Shown: piece after piece, positions 24,371 through 35,886 of the stretch
Layout of the letters: the number at the start of each line of letters is the position of its first letter
Position numbering within the stretch: position 1 is the first letter of the stretch
DNA from: Apis mellifera
Lineage: Eukaryota; Arthropoda; Insecta; Hymenoptera; Apidae
Assembly (NCBI RefSeq): GCF_003254395.2
Contig: NC_037639.1
Location: 2,646,501 to 2,710,500, forward strand
DNA: 64,000 nt
Reading direction: 5' to 3'
Notes under the pieces: generated by a model
The model's database searches: none
Told to the model about the DNA's origin: nothing
The model's input: the letters and a program-made list of their open reading frames with translations, nothing else
Made by a program: the position numbers and the translations under genes

Positions 24371-25752
24371 GATGGAATTAAAATATCTTGGGGGGGTTGT
24401 TTTTATTCGTCAATTTTTTTCTTTTTTTTTTTTTTTAATTTGGATCGATGAGATTTCGAGTTTGATCAGGAAAGAGAATATTTTGACGGTTTTTAGAAAA
24501 GTCTTTTGGAATTGGGTTTCGAAAACATTGGATTTTTGGTAATTGATATTTCGTGCAAATGAAAATTTTTCATTTTTTGTAGTTTGAATTTATATTTGCC
24601 TGTATGTATGTAAAAAATCATTCAGAACTCGATGATGACTAAATGCTTTCGAAAAGATTAAATTAAGAAAACCAAAAGAATTAATAAAACTTGCGTTAAT
24701 ATTATTTTTAAATAAGGCTAGATGTAAATCTTATCTCCAATTTTGTTATTGCATAATCCAATGAAATCTCAAGAAAAGGTTAAGATTTATAATTATTCTT
24801 CGCAAGAATATTATTTTTTCTCGAATGATATTAATCATGACGCGGGAGCGAATCGCGTTTGGTCGTGAAATTGGTTCCTCGCAATGAGTTTGCGAGAAAT
24901 TCGATCGAGTACTATCCTCGACGTGTTTTGTTTAAAACAAGAGACTTTCGTTCGTGCCGTTCGAGAAAGAGGGGGCGGCGGTGGGGTAGAGATGGGGAGG
25001 GCAGAGATTTCAGCACGAAGCAATTCGAAAGATACAATTAAGATTTATCTAACAGTGCAAAGCGGATTGATTAAAAGTTGGAATGGAGCTTTACAAACAA
25101 TTTGTTAATAAACATGGTTTTAGAAGGATTGGCCGAGCAATTTGCGATTTGTTTTTCAGATTCGATTGTTTTAACTATCGACGCGTCAATCGTTTGCATC
25201 TTGTTTGAATTATTTTCTCACTGACGAATTTTAGATTCAACGGATGAAATTCTATATTCATTCATTAACAATCATATGCATGTAATTTTGACGATAGATT
25301 ATTAATGAATATTTTGATAAGAGATGTCAATTAGATTTCTATTTTTTCTATTCTTTCTTTAATATTATATAATACGATTTCATTAGTTTTAGTATAATAT
25401 TGTTCAATATTTTAACTGAATTGTTTCGATATAAATAAAATATAATTAATTTCATAATAATAAAGAATCTCATTTCCTAATAAATGCAAATTTTTAATTT
25501 TTTGTTACTTTTTATTATTCTTTATTTGATATATTTTAATCAAATGTTTTTATTTTTTGAAAACGAGAATGTAATTTTTTAATACTTAATACTAATTTCT
25601 ATTGTAACGAATATAATATATTTATATATTTTTATATTTCTTTCTTAATATCATGATAAATTACGCATTGACTACGCAAGATTATTCGATTTATTTCAAA
25701 TACAATGCATATTCGAAACAAACAGCATTAATCTTACTTAAATTAATATATA

Positions 25753-25784
<32 letters not shown>

Positions 25785-26480
25785 GACAATATCGTTATTG
25801 TTCTCAAAACGTACTATAATATTCATTCGCTATCACTGATCAAACTTTCTGCCTGCTCCATTACCATCCAATTAAACTTATCCGAAGAACTGGAAGATCC
25901 AATGAAACTATGGCGAACGACAGAGAATCAAAAATCATCGAATGTAATATAATAAGGTTAATACGTTAATTGCACATATATCGAATATTCCATAGTAATC
26001 AAGAAATTTTGAAAAAAAAAAATTTATAATAATTTATTGTACTTGATTAATGATTCGTAAAATTATTCTAATGAGTAATCGCAATGGACAAATTATCGAA
26101 GTATTTTTTCATTGTTTCGAAATACTTTAAAAATAATGATGCTTCATTGTTATTCAAAAACGTAACTTAAAGATCGTCAAAATCTTCTTTATTCTGTAAA
26201 GTCAAACGACACACTTATGCTCGATGGACGATCCCTCTACTCCATTCACCCATCGAAGGAAGCAATATCTATTAAAGAAACCATTCGTGACAAATCCACA
26301 TAATCTTTGCCCACTTTAACCATTAACGTTTCAAGAAACGATACTTCATAACACAATTACTACCCTCTCTCATTCGTATTCGTTAATTTTTCCTGCAACA
26401 CGATAAGTGCAGATCTTAATATACGAAACATTACAATTTTACGACTAATCTATAAAAAAAAAAAATCAATTCCTTCCTTC
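24370..26480. other. AT-rich noncoding DNA
   Basis: Mostly AT-rich. A small balanced islet at 24835-25110 has overlapping short frames on both strands and no recognisable product. A (AT)n(AG)n compound repeat is at 25753-25783. Confidence 0.75.
25753..25783. repeat. (AT)10(AG)5 compound microsatellite
   Basis: An AT dinucleotide array turns directly into AG units, inside an AT-rich region. Confidence 0.95.
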
Positions 26481-27038
26481 CATAATTGGACAGCAATTTT
26501 CGTCCAGTCCCCCCGATACCAGATATCGAATATCACGCGGAGCAAGCGGAAACCTATAACGCGCAATAACTCGTCTCCTCTACCTTAGGATTTAAGACGA
26601 ATGAATCTTACGTTTACGCGCGAGACTGGCAGCAGGAATGGAAAATATTGGAAAGGTATAAGGAAAAGGAGAAGGAACCGGTGGAGGCAGAGGAATAAGA
26701 AAGAGAAACGGAATAGAAACGAAGAAAAAGATAGACTGTAGTACAGTGAGTTGGAGGGTCGGTCGAGAGAAACGGAGAGTAACGAGGCGGGGGATGAATT
26801 AGAGGCAAGAGAAAGAGGGAGACAGGCGTAGCGGGCCACGAGAGTGGGAACGAAGGAAAGGGTAGGTAAAGAGGGCCACTGTTTTTACCAACCAGCCTGC
26901 GACTGCCGCGCACTCATTTACTCTCGGTAAACTAACACCGTCTCACTCGGCCAACGCACACTCGCCTCTATTCACTCACATTGACTCCCATGCACTCGCC
27001 GTAAGCACAGCGCGAGTCTCTACTCGTGCATATACGTA

Positions 27039-27099
27039 TACATATATATATATATATATAACATATATATACATATGTATATATATATATATCATATAT
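27039..27099. repeat. (TA)n/(CATA)n interrupted microsatellite
   Basis: TA-rich dinucleotide text with CATA and GTAT interruptions, unusual for sitting inside a GC-rich island. Confidence 0.9.
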
Positions 27100-27915
27100 A
27101 GTTACACTACGAGCCTCGCTTCTCGGACGAAGAAGGAAAGACAAACGCACGAGCCAACACAAGGCAAGCGAGTGTAAGCGAGTACACAAACGTATATAAC
27201 ATGCGGGGTATAAAATTGAAACGAAACTAAAGAACGAAAAAACGAAACGAACTCGGCGAGGCAAAGACTCGCACTAAAGCCAACCACCCCTTCCTGCACA
27301 ACCTCGCAGGGATGATGATGCACCGTAAAAAAAAACAGCGTATGACGAGGTCGAGGAGCGCGGCGGCCGCCCGTATCACATGTAATCCTCTCTCGTTAAC
27401 GTTCTCGCGTGCATTTCTCGCTGGTGCTATACGCTTGTGGTGATTACGCGTAGGTAGATCCTACGTAGATAGGAGGAGGATAGGAGGCAGAGGTTTTCGT
27501 TTTCGCGAAACGGGGCGCAATGTACACTCGCAACGGCGAGTGGCATCGCAACGAGGCGGGGGGGAGGGAGAGGTGGCAGGAGGAAGAAGGCAACGGGAAC
27601 GCACGTAAGGGTTTTCTCGGTTTCTTACGGGGAAGGAGTGGGGTTCGGTTGGAGCGCGTGGGGCCAACGGTTGAGCGGGAGGTGGGGGGAGAGCAGCTCT
27701 GCCTAGAAGTTGCGCCCAGCATTTTAATCGATTTCATTTGCGCGCATGTGAGTGAGAGTGAGCGGCACGCGGCCCGTTGGACGGAGAGGAATAGTCCGGG
27801 GGGGAGGGGGAGGAGGTGGGGGAGGAGGTTGCTTTCGAGGGAAAACGCGAGTGCGAGCGGGGTGGCGGGCAAACGAGCGAGAAAGAAAGAAAGAAAATGG
27901 GGGGGGGGAGAAAGA

Positions 27916-27938
27916 GGATGGATGGATGGATGGATGGA
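27916..27938. repeat. (ATGG)5 microsatellite
   Basis: GATG units are repeated five times, giving Met-Asp-Gly-Trp repeats in plus frames. Confidence 0.95.
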
Positions 27939-28210
27939 GCGCGGCGAAGAGAAGAAAAGAGAAAGGGGGAAAGGAAAGGAAATAACGGAAAGAGGGAGGA
28001 AGAGGAAACGAAGAGCGAATCGAAAGAGCGCGAGTATGGGCGGACGACGACGGCGACGACCGACGGCGACGGTGCGTAGGGGGGAGTGAGATGGGTAGAG
28101 TAGAGAGCGCGCGCCTCTCCGGTGTATAAACCTTTCTTTGTTTTGCTTTGCTTGCGTCATTAGGGGGGTTGGGGATGGATGAGGCGAAGGCGGCGGTCGG
28201 GTGTATGGAC

Positions 28211-28231
28211 GGGGCGGGAGGGGGGGGGGGG
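28211..28231 (+). other. G-quadruplex motif
   Basis: GGGG-C-GGG-A followed by an 11-G run gives at least four G3 tracts with single-base loops. Confidence 0.7.
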
Positions 28232-28398
28232 AAGGCCTCGGCGGGAGAGGGCGTGGTTCTTCTGCAATCTACATATAGGCATCCGTGCAGACGACTTTGC
28301 TACGTGTGTAGTACGTATGTGTATGTATGTTTGTGGGGATGCACGTGTGTTTTCTACTGTAGGTGCACACGCTACGGAATTCCCTGTTCGTGAGAGTT

Positions 28399-28417
28399 GT
28401 CGCCGCCGCCGCCGCCA

Positions 28418-28469
<52 letters not shown>

Positions 28470-28470
28470 G
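28399..28470. repeat. (GCC)n(GTC)n compound trinucleotide repeat
   Basis: GCC units (about 28401-28430) shift to GTC units (to 28470), a 70-bp trinucleotide array. It produces poly-Val/Ala, poly-Arg or poly-Thr in the overlapping frames, so these frames are not evidence of a gene. Confidence 0.95.
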
Positions 28471-28776
28471 TCTCTACTTATAATTCGCATGATGGGTCGA
28501 CACACGCTCGAGTTAAAACTTTGCCATGTATCTCGTGGCAGGCAGGGGTGCGCCAAGCCCCCCATCCCCCTCCTTTTCCTATTCCTCCTAAAGGGCGGCA
28601 GCCATACGAGGGCAGCCCGCTTTATATTCGCATTTCGCGTCGAAAAAGACTGCGAAAATACGGCCGGCGAAATAATATCCTCGATGCCGGGACATTTGGA
28701 ATTTTATGCCAACTTTTTAATACCATCCACGCGCGATCCTCGAGATCTTCGAGGATTCTGTGATTTTTCTTTTCTT

Positions 28777-28778
28777 CT

Positions 28779-28806
<28 letters not shown>
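28777..28806. repeat. (CT)n microsatellite
   Basis: A perfect CT run of about 30 bp. Confidence 0.95.
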
Positions 28807-28811
<5 letters not shown>

Positions 28812-29053
28812 CGCGCGATTCAACGGATTGCATTTATTGGAAAAAAGATCAGTGACAATTAGAGAAGAATCGATTCAGTGAAAGTTTTCGACGCGTATTC
28901 TTCCTCGACGAACGAAGATTGAACATTTTTCGCTTCGTTTTTCAACAGTGTGAAGAAACGTTATCTTGTTGGCCTCGCATAAATAGATCGACACTCGGGA
29001 AGGGGGGGATGCTAGTAATATTGGCGAGATCCAATTGCGCGGGAAGATTGTAG

Positions 29054-29059
29054 GTAAGT
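29054..29059 (+). other. Consensus-like splice donor (TAG|GTAAGT)
   Basis: TAG at 29051-29053 is followed by GTAAGT. It lies at the right edge of island D, where a first exon of a transcript leaving the island would end. No coding frame supports it and no acceptor was assigned, so this is a motif match only. Confidence 0.12.
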
Positions 29060-29099
29060 TGGAGCAACTTGTCCGTATTGGATGTCGAAGTCGATAGTC

Positions 29100-30330
29100 C
29101 TGGTAAATAGACTTTAAACATTAACTTTAATACCGGAGGATGATAGTCACGTCTGGTAATTTACGTACATGCGTGCCGGAGAGCGATTTAAAATCTCTAA
29201 ACTTCGAAATTACCCGATCCATCTTCTCGACTCAATGTAACTTTCGATGTTTGGCATCGATCTCGTCGGATTTTTTTCGATCGAAAAATTTCTTATTTTT
29301 ATAATTGTTATTCGATTTCAATTATCGAATTAATCATCGAATATTTCGACTAATTTCAAATTCTTCGGCAAATTCCTTGTACAATATCATTTTTTGTTAT
29401 TGCAGATTTATCGAAAGAATATAATGCGTGAAAATATTCGATGTTTCTAGTTTATACATCATAATTTTATCGGCAATAAGAAATTGTTTGGAAATTTACG
29501 GGAATCTAAGATTTCGTTAAAAAACTTTGCCGCGTTTTTTCTACTCTTGAGAGCAGAGACTCCAACTTTTTCCGTGCCACCTTCTTCGTGCAGATCGACG
29601 TGTATTTCCCTCGCAACACACACCCAACAAGCCATGTTCGTCGAATGATAGCGACGAAAGTGTGGGTAAAGACTTACGTTACCTCTGTGTAAATCCGATA
29701 TCGAAGGTCAACGGCACGGGGACTTAAGACGGAAGCAAAATACTTATGTAGGTGACTTGTACTCTTATCCGATCGATAACGATTTCTACACTCGAGAATG
29801 TAGAGCAGAGTCAATTGATTTTTGTTTCTTTCAATCTTGCAAGGATGTAACACCTTTGTATGGAAAATTTGTAAAATAAAATTAAGTAAAAGCAATAAGA
29901 TTGTCTTAAAATTATAATTTAGTTATATTTATATTAAAATAGACAATAACATTTTGAAAATTTGAACATTTTTCGAGTTTAAATTATATAAAAATTGTAT
30001 TCCTTGAAAATAATTAAAGATGGAAATACATAATTACGTTTGTATTATTTTACAATTATATTTCATCATATATGTCATTAGAAAAATTTTATATAAGAAA
30101 TATAATATAATAGCAAGTATATAAACAGAAAATTTTTAATCAATCACTTATTGTACCACAAAAAGTTTCATTCCAATTCTTCATATAACGTATAACGTTA
30201 ATCTGTTAGTTTCGTGTAACAAGTACACCTAAAAGTCAGACATAAAATAAATTTAAAATAACAAATATAAATATTACATATTTTCCAATTTTATATTTTA
30301 CTTTTACAAAAACTTTCCTTATTCCTATCT
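29100..30330. other. Transition and AT-rich noncoding DNA
   Basis: Balanced at first (to about 29700), then AT-rich. A 73-codon minus frame at 29674-29895 is unrecognised. Confidence 0.7.
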
Positions 30331-30502
30331 CGCGCATTGTTTCAACCCATTGGCACACTCGTCATCTCTTCATTTTTCAAAAAAAAAAAAAAAATTCTCA
30401 CATCCTCGCCACCGCGCCAAATCCTTATCCCGACGATAATCATTCCCCTTCGATCGGCGGTAATAGCCGGAAGGCGGAAAAGAAAGAAAAGCGACAAGGC
30501 GT

Positions 30503-30558
30503 AAAAAAAGAAAAAAGAAAAAGAGAGAAAAAGAAAGAGAAGGAGGAGGAGAAAGAAG
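30503..30558. repeat. 56-nt uninterrupted homopurine tract
   Basis: All A/G from 30503 to 30558, at the left border of island E. A CAGGTAG motif follows at 30568-30574. Confidence 0.9.
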
Positions 30559-30611
30559 TCGGGCAAACAGGTAGATAGCGGTCAGCTGATGGGGTGGCAC
30601 GGGCTAGTAGT

Positions 30612-30949
30612 CACGTGTCGTGTGGCCGGCCGGCCAACTGGCCTGCCCACGTGGCGAGAGCAGCGGCAAAAACAAGGAAAAGGAAGAAAGGCTTTCCGAG
30701 CGGGCGTGTGGCGTGGCAGGTTGTCGAGGGGGTGGGAGCGAGGCGGGAGAGTAACGCAGAGATTTTATTGGCGTCGGTACGCGGATGGTCCACTGCGTGG
30801 TCAGCTGGCGTCGGCGCGGCTTTACGCGCGCGAGTCTCCTCTGACAGAGGTGGAGTGGTGGGTGGCCGTGAGAGGGGCTCGTGGGGGTGGGTTGAGAGGG
30901 TGCGAGCAGTCGAAGGGTGGGGCTCGGTCACCACGTGGCTGAGCACGTG
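30612..30949. promoter_or_regulatory. Cluster of four CACGTG E-boxes, including a 6-nt-spaced pair
   Basis: CACGTG occurs at 30612-30617, 30648-30653, 30932-30937 and 30944-30949. The last two are separated by exactly six bases. CAGCTG boxes lie at 30583-30588 and 30802-30807. Palindromic CACGTG is bound by bHLH factors such as Myc/Max, USF, MITF and CLOCK/CYCLE. Tandem E-boxes with a 6-7-nt spacer are a known arrangement in circadian promoters. Which factor applies here is unknown. Confidence 0.4.
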
Positions 30950-30975
30950 GTCTTTACCCTCCGACAACTCCTATT

Positions 30976-31034
30976 CCTCTCTCTCCCTCTCTCTCTCTCT
31001 ATCTATCTATCTATCTCTATCTCTCTCTTTCTGC
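30976..31034. repeat. (CT)n(CTAT)n compound microsatellite
   Basis: A CT array, five CTAT units at about 30999-31018, then CT again. Confidence 0.95.
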
Positions 31035-31788
31035 TTTTCTCCTCCTCCTTTCCTCGCGCTTCCTTCTTTCCTCATCCCATCCACCGATGTCACTCTTTGA
31101 TACCGCGCTTCTTTGTCGGATCACCAGCATACACCGTGTACATACACCTGCTCGCGCGCCTATATCCCACGCTGGCACGCACGTTTCCCTGCTCGGTTGC
31201 TCCTTTGTGCGATCACGCTTTCTTTTCGCCGTGATTGAGAGGCGCGGGATTCACCGGAAAGCTTCCTCTTGTATATATGTAAATGGTTTCTTCGAGCTTC
31301 TTTCGAGGCCATGTATGACTATGTACAACCGATCTCGTTACGTGTGATTGTAAAATTGAAATACGGTTACGCACGAATAATGTGTCACGATTATACGCTT
31401 TGACGAATATTCGAATATTTGACGGCGAAGAAGGTCGAAAGTCGAAAGTCTTGCGAAGGTAACTCGTGATCGCGTGTTAAAAGACTCGCGGAGAAAAGAG
31501 CCTATTCTTTCGTAACCGTCGGGGATAAATAAAAAAAGGAAAACTCGGATGCAAATCGTGAGTATCGATAAATCCATCCATTCACGATGCATCCATCGTG
31601 GAGAATTGGAAAACGCGATCGGGTGAATCGGGCGTGATCGCCTTTTCCACGGATAACACGGGAACGATCCCAGATGCCGACGGTAACCGAGGAGGCTTGT
31701 TCGTTCATTAACCATGAGGAAAGCTGCGCGTCTGCCAAAATTTTCCCTAAAACCTGGCGACTCCCCAGTGTCGACTTCGCGCGATACG

Positions 31789-31829
31789 ACGCGCGCGCGC
31801 GCGCGTGCACACACGCACACACACACACA
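31789..31829. repeat. 41-bp alternating purine-pyrimidine tract, (GC)n(CA)n
   Basis: (CG)n at 31790-31805 passes into (CA)n with one CACG interruption. Purine and pyrimidine alternate without a break from 31789 to 31829. GC followed by CA alternation is the classic composition for left-handed Z-DNA. Confidence 0.95.
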
Positions 31830-32714
31830 ACCGATACCTAAGAGTCTGGCGAATAAGCGCGGCGCGCGTCAGCTTATTAGGAGAAGAAGAAGGAGGGGGG
31901 GAGCGAGAAGGGTATATTTCACGCTACACACATGCACTTTAGCCCGCGCACGAGACACGTGTGAGCAAGAGCAAGAGCAAGAGTATGAAGAAAGAGGGTG
32001 ATGAAGGGGAAGAAGGAGGGAGGGGGTGAAGCGTACATGACATGTCACGCCGTGCCTGGCTCGCCTCCACCTTCTTCCCAAGCCACCTCGCAGCCCAAGC
32101 GTTCGCCAACGCGTTTCACCCACCCTCACTCCCCCTCCCCCCTTAGGAGGCAGCCTCCTCATCCCCTTGGCGCCGCATCCACTGCCACATCGATCCGCCT
32201 TAATGAGTGGAAAGAATAAGACAGCCTCCCCTACTGCGAGAACGGAGTTTCACCCTCCCCTACGACGGCGAACGACGGCGTGTATAGGAAAGAAGGGGTC
32301 GCGGGAATCGGAGACGGGTGAAGGAAAACGGGACTCGAGCGTCGGGCGTCGAGGAAGTAAGGGGCTGGGGGGGAGGGAAAAAGAAGGAGAAAGAGAGGAG
32401 TTGTAAAGAGAGAGGGGAAAAAGGGAAGGAAAAGAGGGACTAAAGAGAGAGGGAGGGAGAGAGAAGGTTGGGTTTCAAGAGGTGAGGAGGTGATGGAGTT
32501 GGAGGTGGAAGGGTGGTGGTGGTAATGCGCCCGTTGTTTCGCGAGCGAGGGAGGCACGCACGCAGCACCCCCTTTTCGTCCAACCGACCCCTTCTTCCTT
32601 CGCCGGCCCCCTCACGGCTCCGAGGAATGTTAATTCCCGCCGCTTTAATTCTTACGAATATTTCCCCCTTGCCTGGGGACGATCGTGGCAAGATCCAGAA
32701 AAGGCTGGAAAAGT

Positions 32715-32778
32715 GAAGAAGAAGAAGAAGAAGAAGAAAAAGGAGAAAAAGAAGAGGAGGAAGAGGAAGAGGAAAGAA
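32715..32778. repeat. 64-nt uninterrupted homopurine tract (GAA/GGA)
   Basis: A and G only across 32715-32778, beginning with about eight GAA units. Confidence 0.95.
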
Positions 32779-35700
32779 CGAAGAGGACGAATAATCTGTG
32801 GCGTTGGCGAGACGGAGAAAGGATATAAAGGTGGAGAATCGCGCGAAGAAGAAGACGAAGGAGCACGGAACAATCCCTGAAGGCTTCTCCTCACCACCTT
32901 GGCGTCAGCTTCGTCTCTCTCCTTATTGTCTCCCTCTCCCTCTCTTTGTCCTCCCGCTACGTTCCTCTTTCCACACTCTCTGCACAGTTCGTATACAACG
33001 GTCTCGCGGATTTTAAGCCTCACGGTAGTTTTCGGGCGCCTCGTGGGATTGTAAGCTTGAACGTTTTTCAGAAGGAGAGGGGGGATGGAGGAGGCAGGAG
33101 GGAGTGGGGAGAGGGGCGAACTCGTGTGACTCGTAGTGGAGAAACGCGAGTTTAATACGTTCCACGAGATAAGATTCGTTAATCGCGCCTTCTTCGTAGC
33201 AGCGAAATAGATCGAGAATTTTTACGAATTTTCGTTCCAAGGATTGATCTTTTTGGATTTCGATTTCGTGATTCGAAGTTAGAAAGGTTCTCCGTGTATT
33301 TTTTTCTCGTCGTTAGATTCGAAAAATGATGAGATTCGCGAAGGTCTTCTACAATTAAAAAGCCTAGATAGGTAGTTGGTAGTATGGCCTCTTTCGAAAT
33401 TAACTTGGACAACTTTTTTCATTTTCTGTTTTCTGTCGTGAATTAAATGAATCTTGCTATGGTAATTTGATGAAAAATTATTTCGTACGGAATAAGTCCG
33501 ATGTAAATGGAACTTGGAGTCTGTCTTAATTGTTGTCAATATTATTGTATTTCTCTTAAAACGTGGATAAACGAATAGCAAATTTATTATTAGTAGAAAT
33601 TATTATATACAGTGCAATGATCGGTATCGTTTGTTTTTGTACAATCTTAATTTTACTCTATGCTGCTAAAATTGTTAAGGGAAAAATATAAATAAACTAA
33701 AATTATTTTTCTTGAAATAACAATTCAAATGTCATCTTTACGTTGTATCAATATTTGTATACTTGATAAATTTTATTTCGTTAAATTTATTAAAAAATCA
33801 TTGGAAAATAAGACCATGTTTTCTTTAATCTTTTTTTTAAAATCGTATTTTAATTCTCTCGTTAAATTATCAAACAAGAATCGTAAGGATCATTTATTTT
33901 GTTCATAATTTTAACATATTTTATTATATTCTACTTGTATATATTTTATGATTGTGATATTTTTTTGTATTTATTAATATGATTATAATGATAATTGACC
34001 ATATTAATTATATTCTTATTTTCATATTAATTATATTGGTCATCGATGATCATCGTTGTTATATTTTTTTAGAATAAGAAAACAAGATGAATCGGCGATC
34101 AACAAATTTTAAACAGTGCAAATGAAACTATAAAATTCACAACAATAAAATTTTTAGATAATAAAAATAAAAATAAAATAAAATTTTTATTTTTAACGTT
34201 AATTATTTTTAAACAATAATTTGATTATTGAAATTTTTATAATATTTCGTTGCTTTTCATTCGCGATTTTTTAACGTAATGTATAAAAAATGTATTCTAT
34301 TATAAAATTCCGTACGTTATCTTTAGATTTTATGACCTATCGATTTTCATTACTATCAAAATTCGTTTTTATTTTTATTATTAGTTTACACGTATTTTAA
34401 TAATAGTAAAAGAAAAAATAAAATAAATATGGAACATAAAGATATTTTTTCTTAAACTTTGTCAATAAAAATCAAATAGACATTGATTTGACATTTCAGA
34501 TTTATGAAAATAACTCTTTATCTAAAAAAATAATATTTTTGGAAAATATCGAAATGTTTAGAATGAAATAAAATAAAGTTTATATTTAAAATTAGCATCG
34601 TATCAATCTATAAAATTTTCCTTTGAAAAATTAAATTAATATATTTACTTATTTTAAATTATATGCAAAAATATAATAAAAAATTACACGTAAAGATATC
34701 ATTCCCATTTTTTAAATTCGTGCATATAAAAAGTGATGTATAAAGTTTTATAACTTCATTGAAATAAGTTAAAAATTAATACGCTAAAAATGAAATTAAA
34801 CCTTCTACTTTGATTCCTTAAACTGATTTTCTAATTTTAACACAATTATGAAACTTTGAATTTCAACAATTTTTCATTATTATTCGACAATTATTCATTA
34901 TTACTATATCATTAATTCGACGATCAGAGATTATAATGTTGGCATATTGGACCGCATATCGCTCTTTTTAAGTTAATAAAAAAAAAATGACTTTCCTCTT
35001 TATCTGCCTACTTTCATCTTACTTTCCCTATGTAAAATCACATTTATTTGCATTATAGACTAATAATGATTGTTGATAATCATCAACAAGATAAATAATA
35101 AAAATTTAGATTTAATAATTAATTGATCATTAAAGAAGAAAAATTTTGTGAATATGTTTCAATAATTACATGGAAAGCTATTATTATATAAAATAAGAAA
35201 ATCGTTAGAAAAGTTCAAATTGTATTATTATAGCAAATATAAAACTATATCTTTAAAGCTTTTATCAAATTAATTAAAATGTTTTATTATTTCTTTTTTT
35301 GAATTCAAATAAATAATTCTTTACTTAAATTCTTATTAATTCTTAAATTAAATTAGATGTTAAATAATTAAATATTATTATATATATTATTACATATAAA
35401 TTAACAATTCTCGTTATTATTATTATTCATACAACACACTATTACGTCACAAACAAACAAAAATTATAATTATATTTATATATTTATATATCTGTTATAT
35501 AATTCCATTTCATAAAGAAAATAATCCATCACTCTCAGAATCACTTTAATAAAAATTCTATTTCATTTAACATTTAACATTATATTCATTGCATATATAA
35601 TTAAACGAAATAATTGACTTCGATTTTAAATCGAAAACGGTACGATAGAATGCAGAATTATTATCAATTTCCAAGAATGTGATGGATAACAACGTAGCGT

Positions 35701-35847
35701 AGGCGGCTACGTAACTTAAGATGAATGCATACAGCGCTTTTTTCTCAACAGCACGAAGAAACGATGAAAGATCGAACTGGATTAATGGGAAAGAGAGAGA
35801 GAGGAAGACAGAGACAAAGAGAAAGGATGAATCGGGGGCAAAAACGA

Positions 35848-35886
35848 GGGAGGGAGGGAGAGAGAGAGAGAGAGAGAGAGAGGGGG
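35848..35886. repeat. (GGGA)3(GA)n microsatellite
   Basis: Three GGGA units are followed by about 14 GA units. Confidence 0.95.

Larger units (their letters stand above)
26480..29100. other. GC island D, no supported gene
   Basis: A purine-biased plus strand at 26585-26880 and 27520-28090 surrounds balanced sequence. The longest frame in the window (27444-28160 minus, 238 codons) runs opposite this purine tract. It is Ser/Pro/Leu/Arg-rich with no domain, so it is most simply explained by stop-codon depletion. Non-repetitive sequence at 28590-28770 and an AG|GTAAGT string at 29052-29059 suggest possible noncoding exons or regulatory sequence. Confidence 0.55.
30330..33180. other. GC island E, E-box-rich, no supported gene
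   Basis: GC-rich and CpG-rich, with alternating purine and pyrimidine blocks. Frames such as 30594-31100 plus, 31338-31826 minus and 30611-30967 minus overlap one another and lack recognisable domains. It includes a CACGTG cluster, an alternating GC/CA tract and long purine runs, listed separately. It is a plausible regulatory or promoter island. Confidence 0.55.

Noticed and set aside
27444..28160. Longest open frame in the window (238 codons, minus strand)
   Set aside because: It lies opposite a purine-rich tract that depletes stop codons. The product is Ser/Pro/Leu/Arg low complexity with no domain, and overlapping frames are open on the plus strand.
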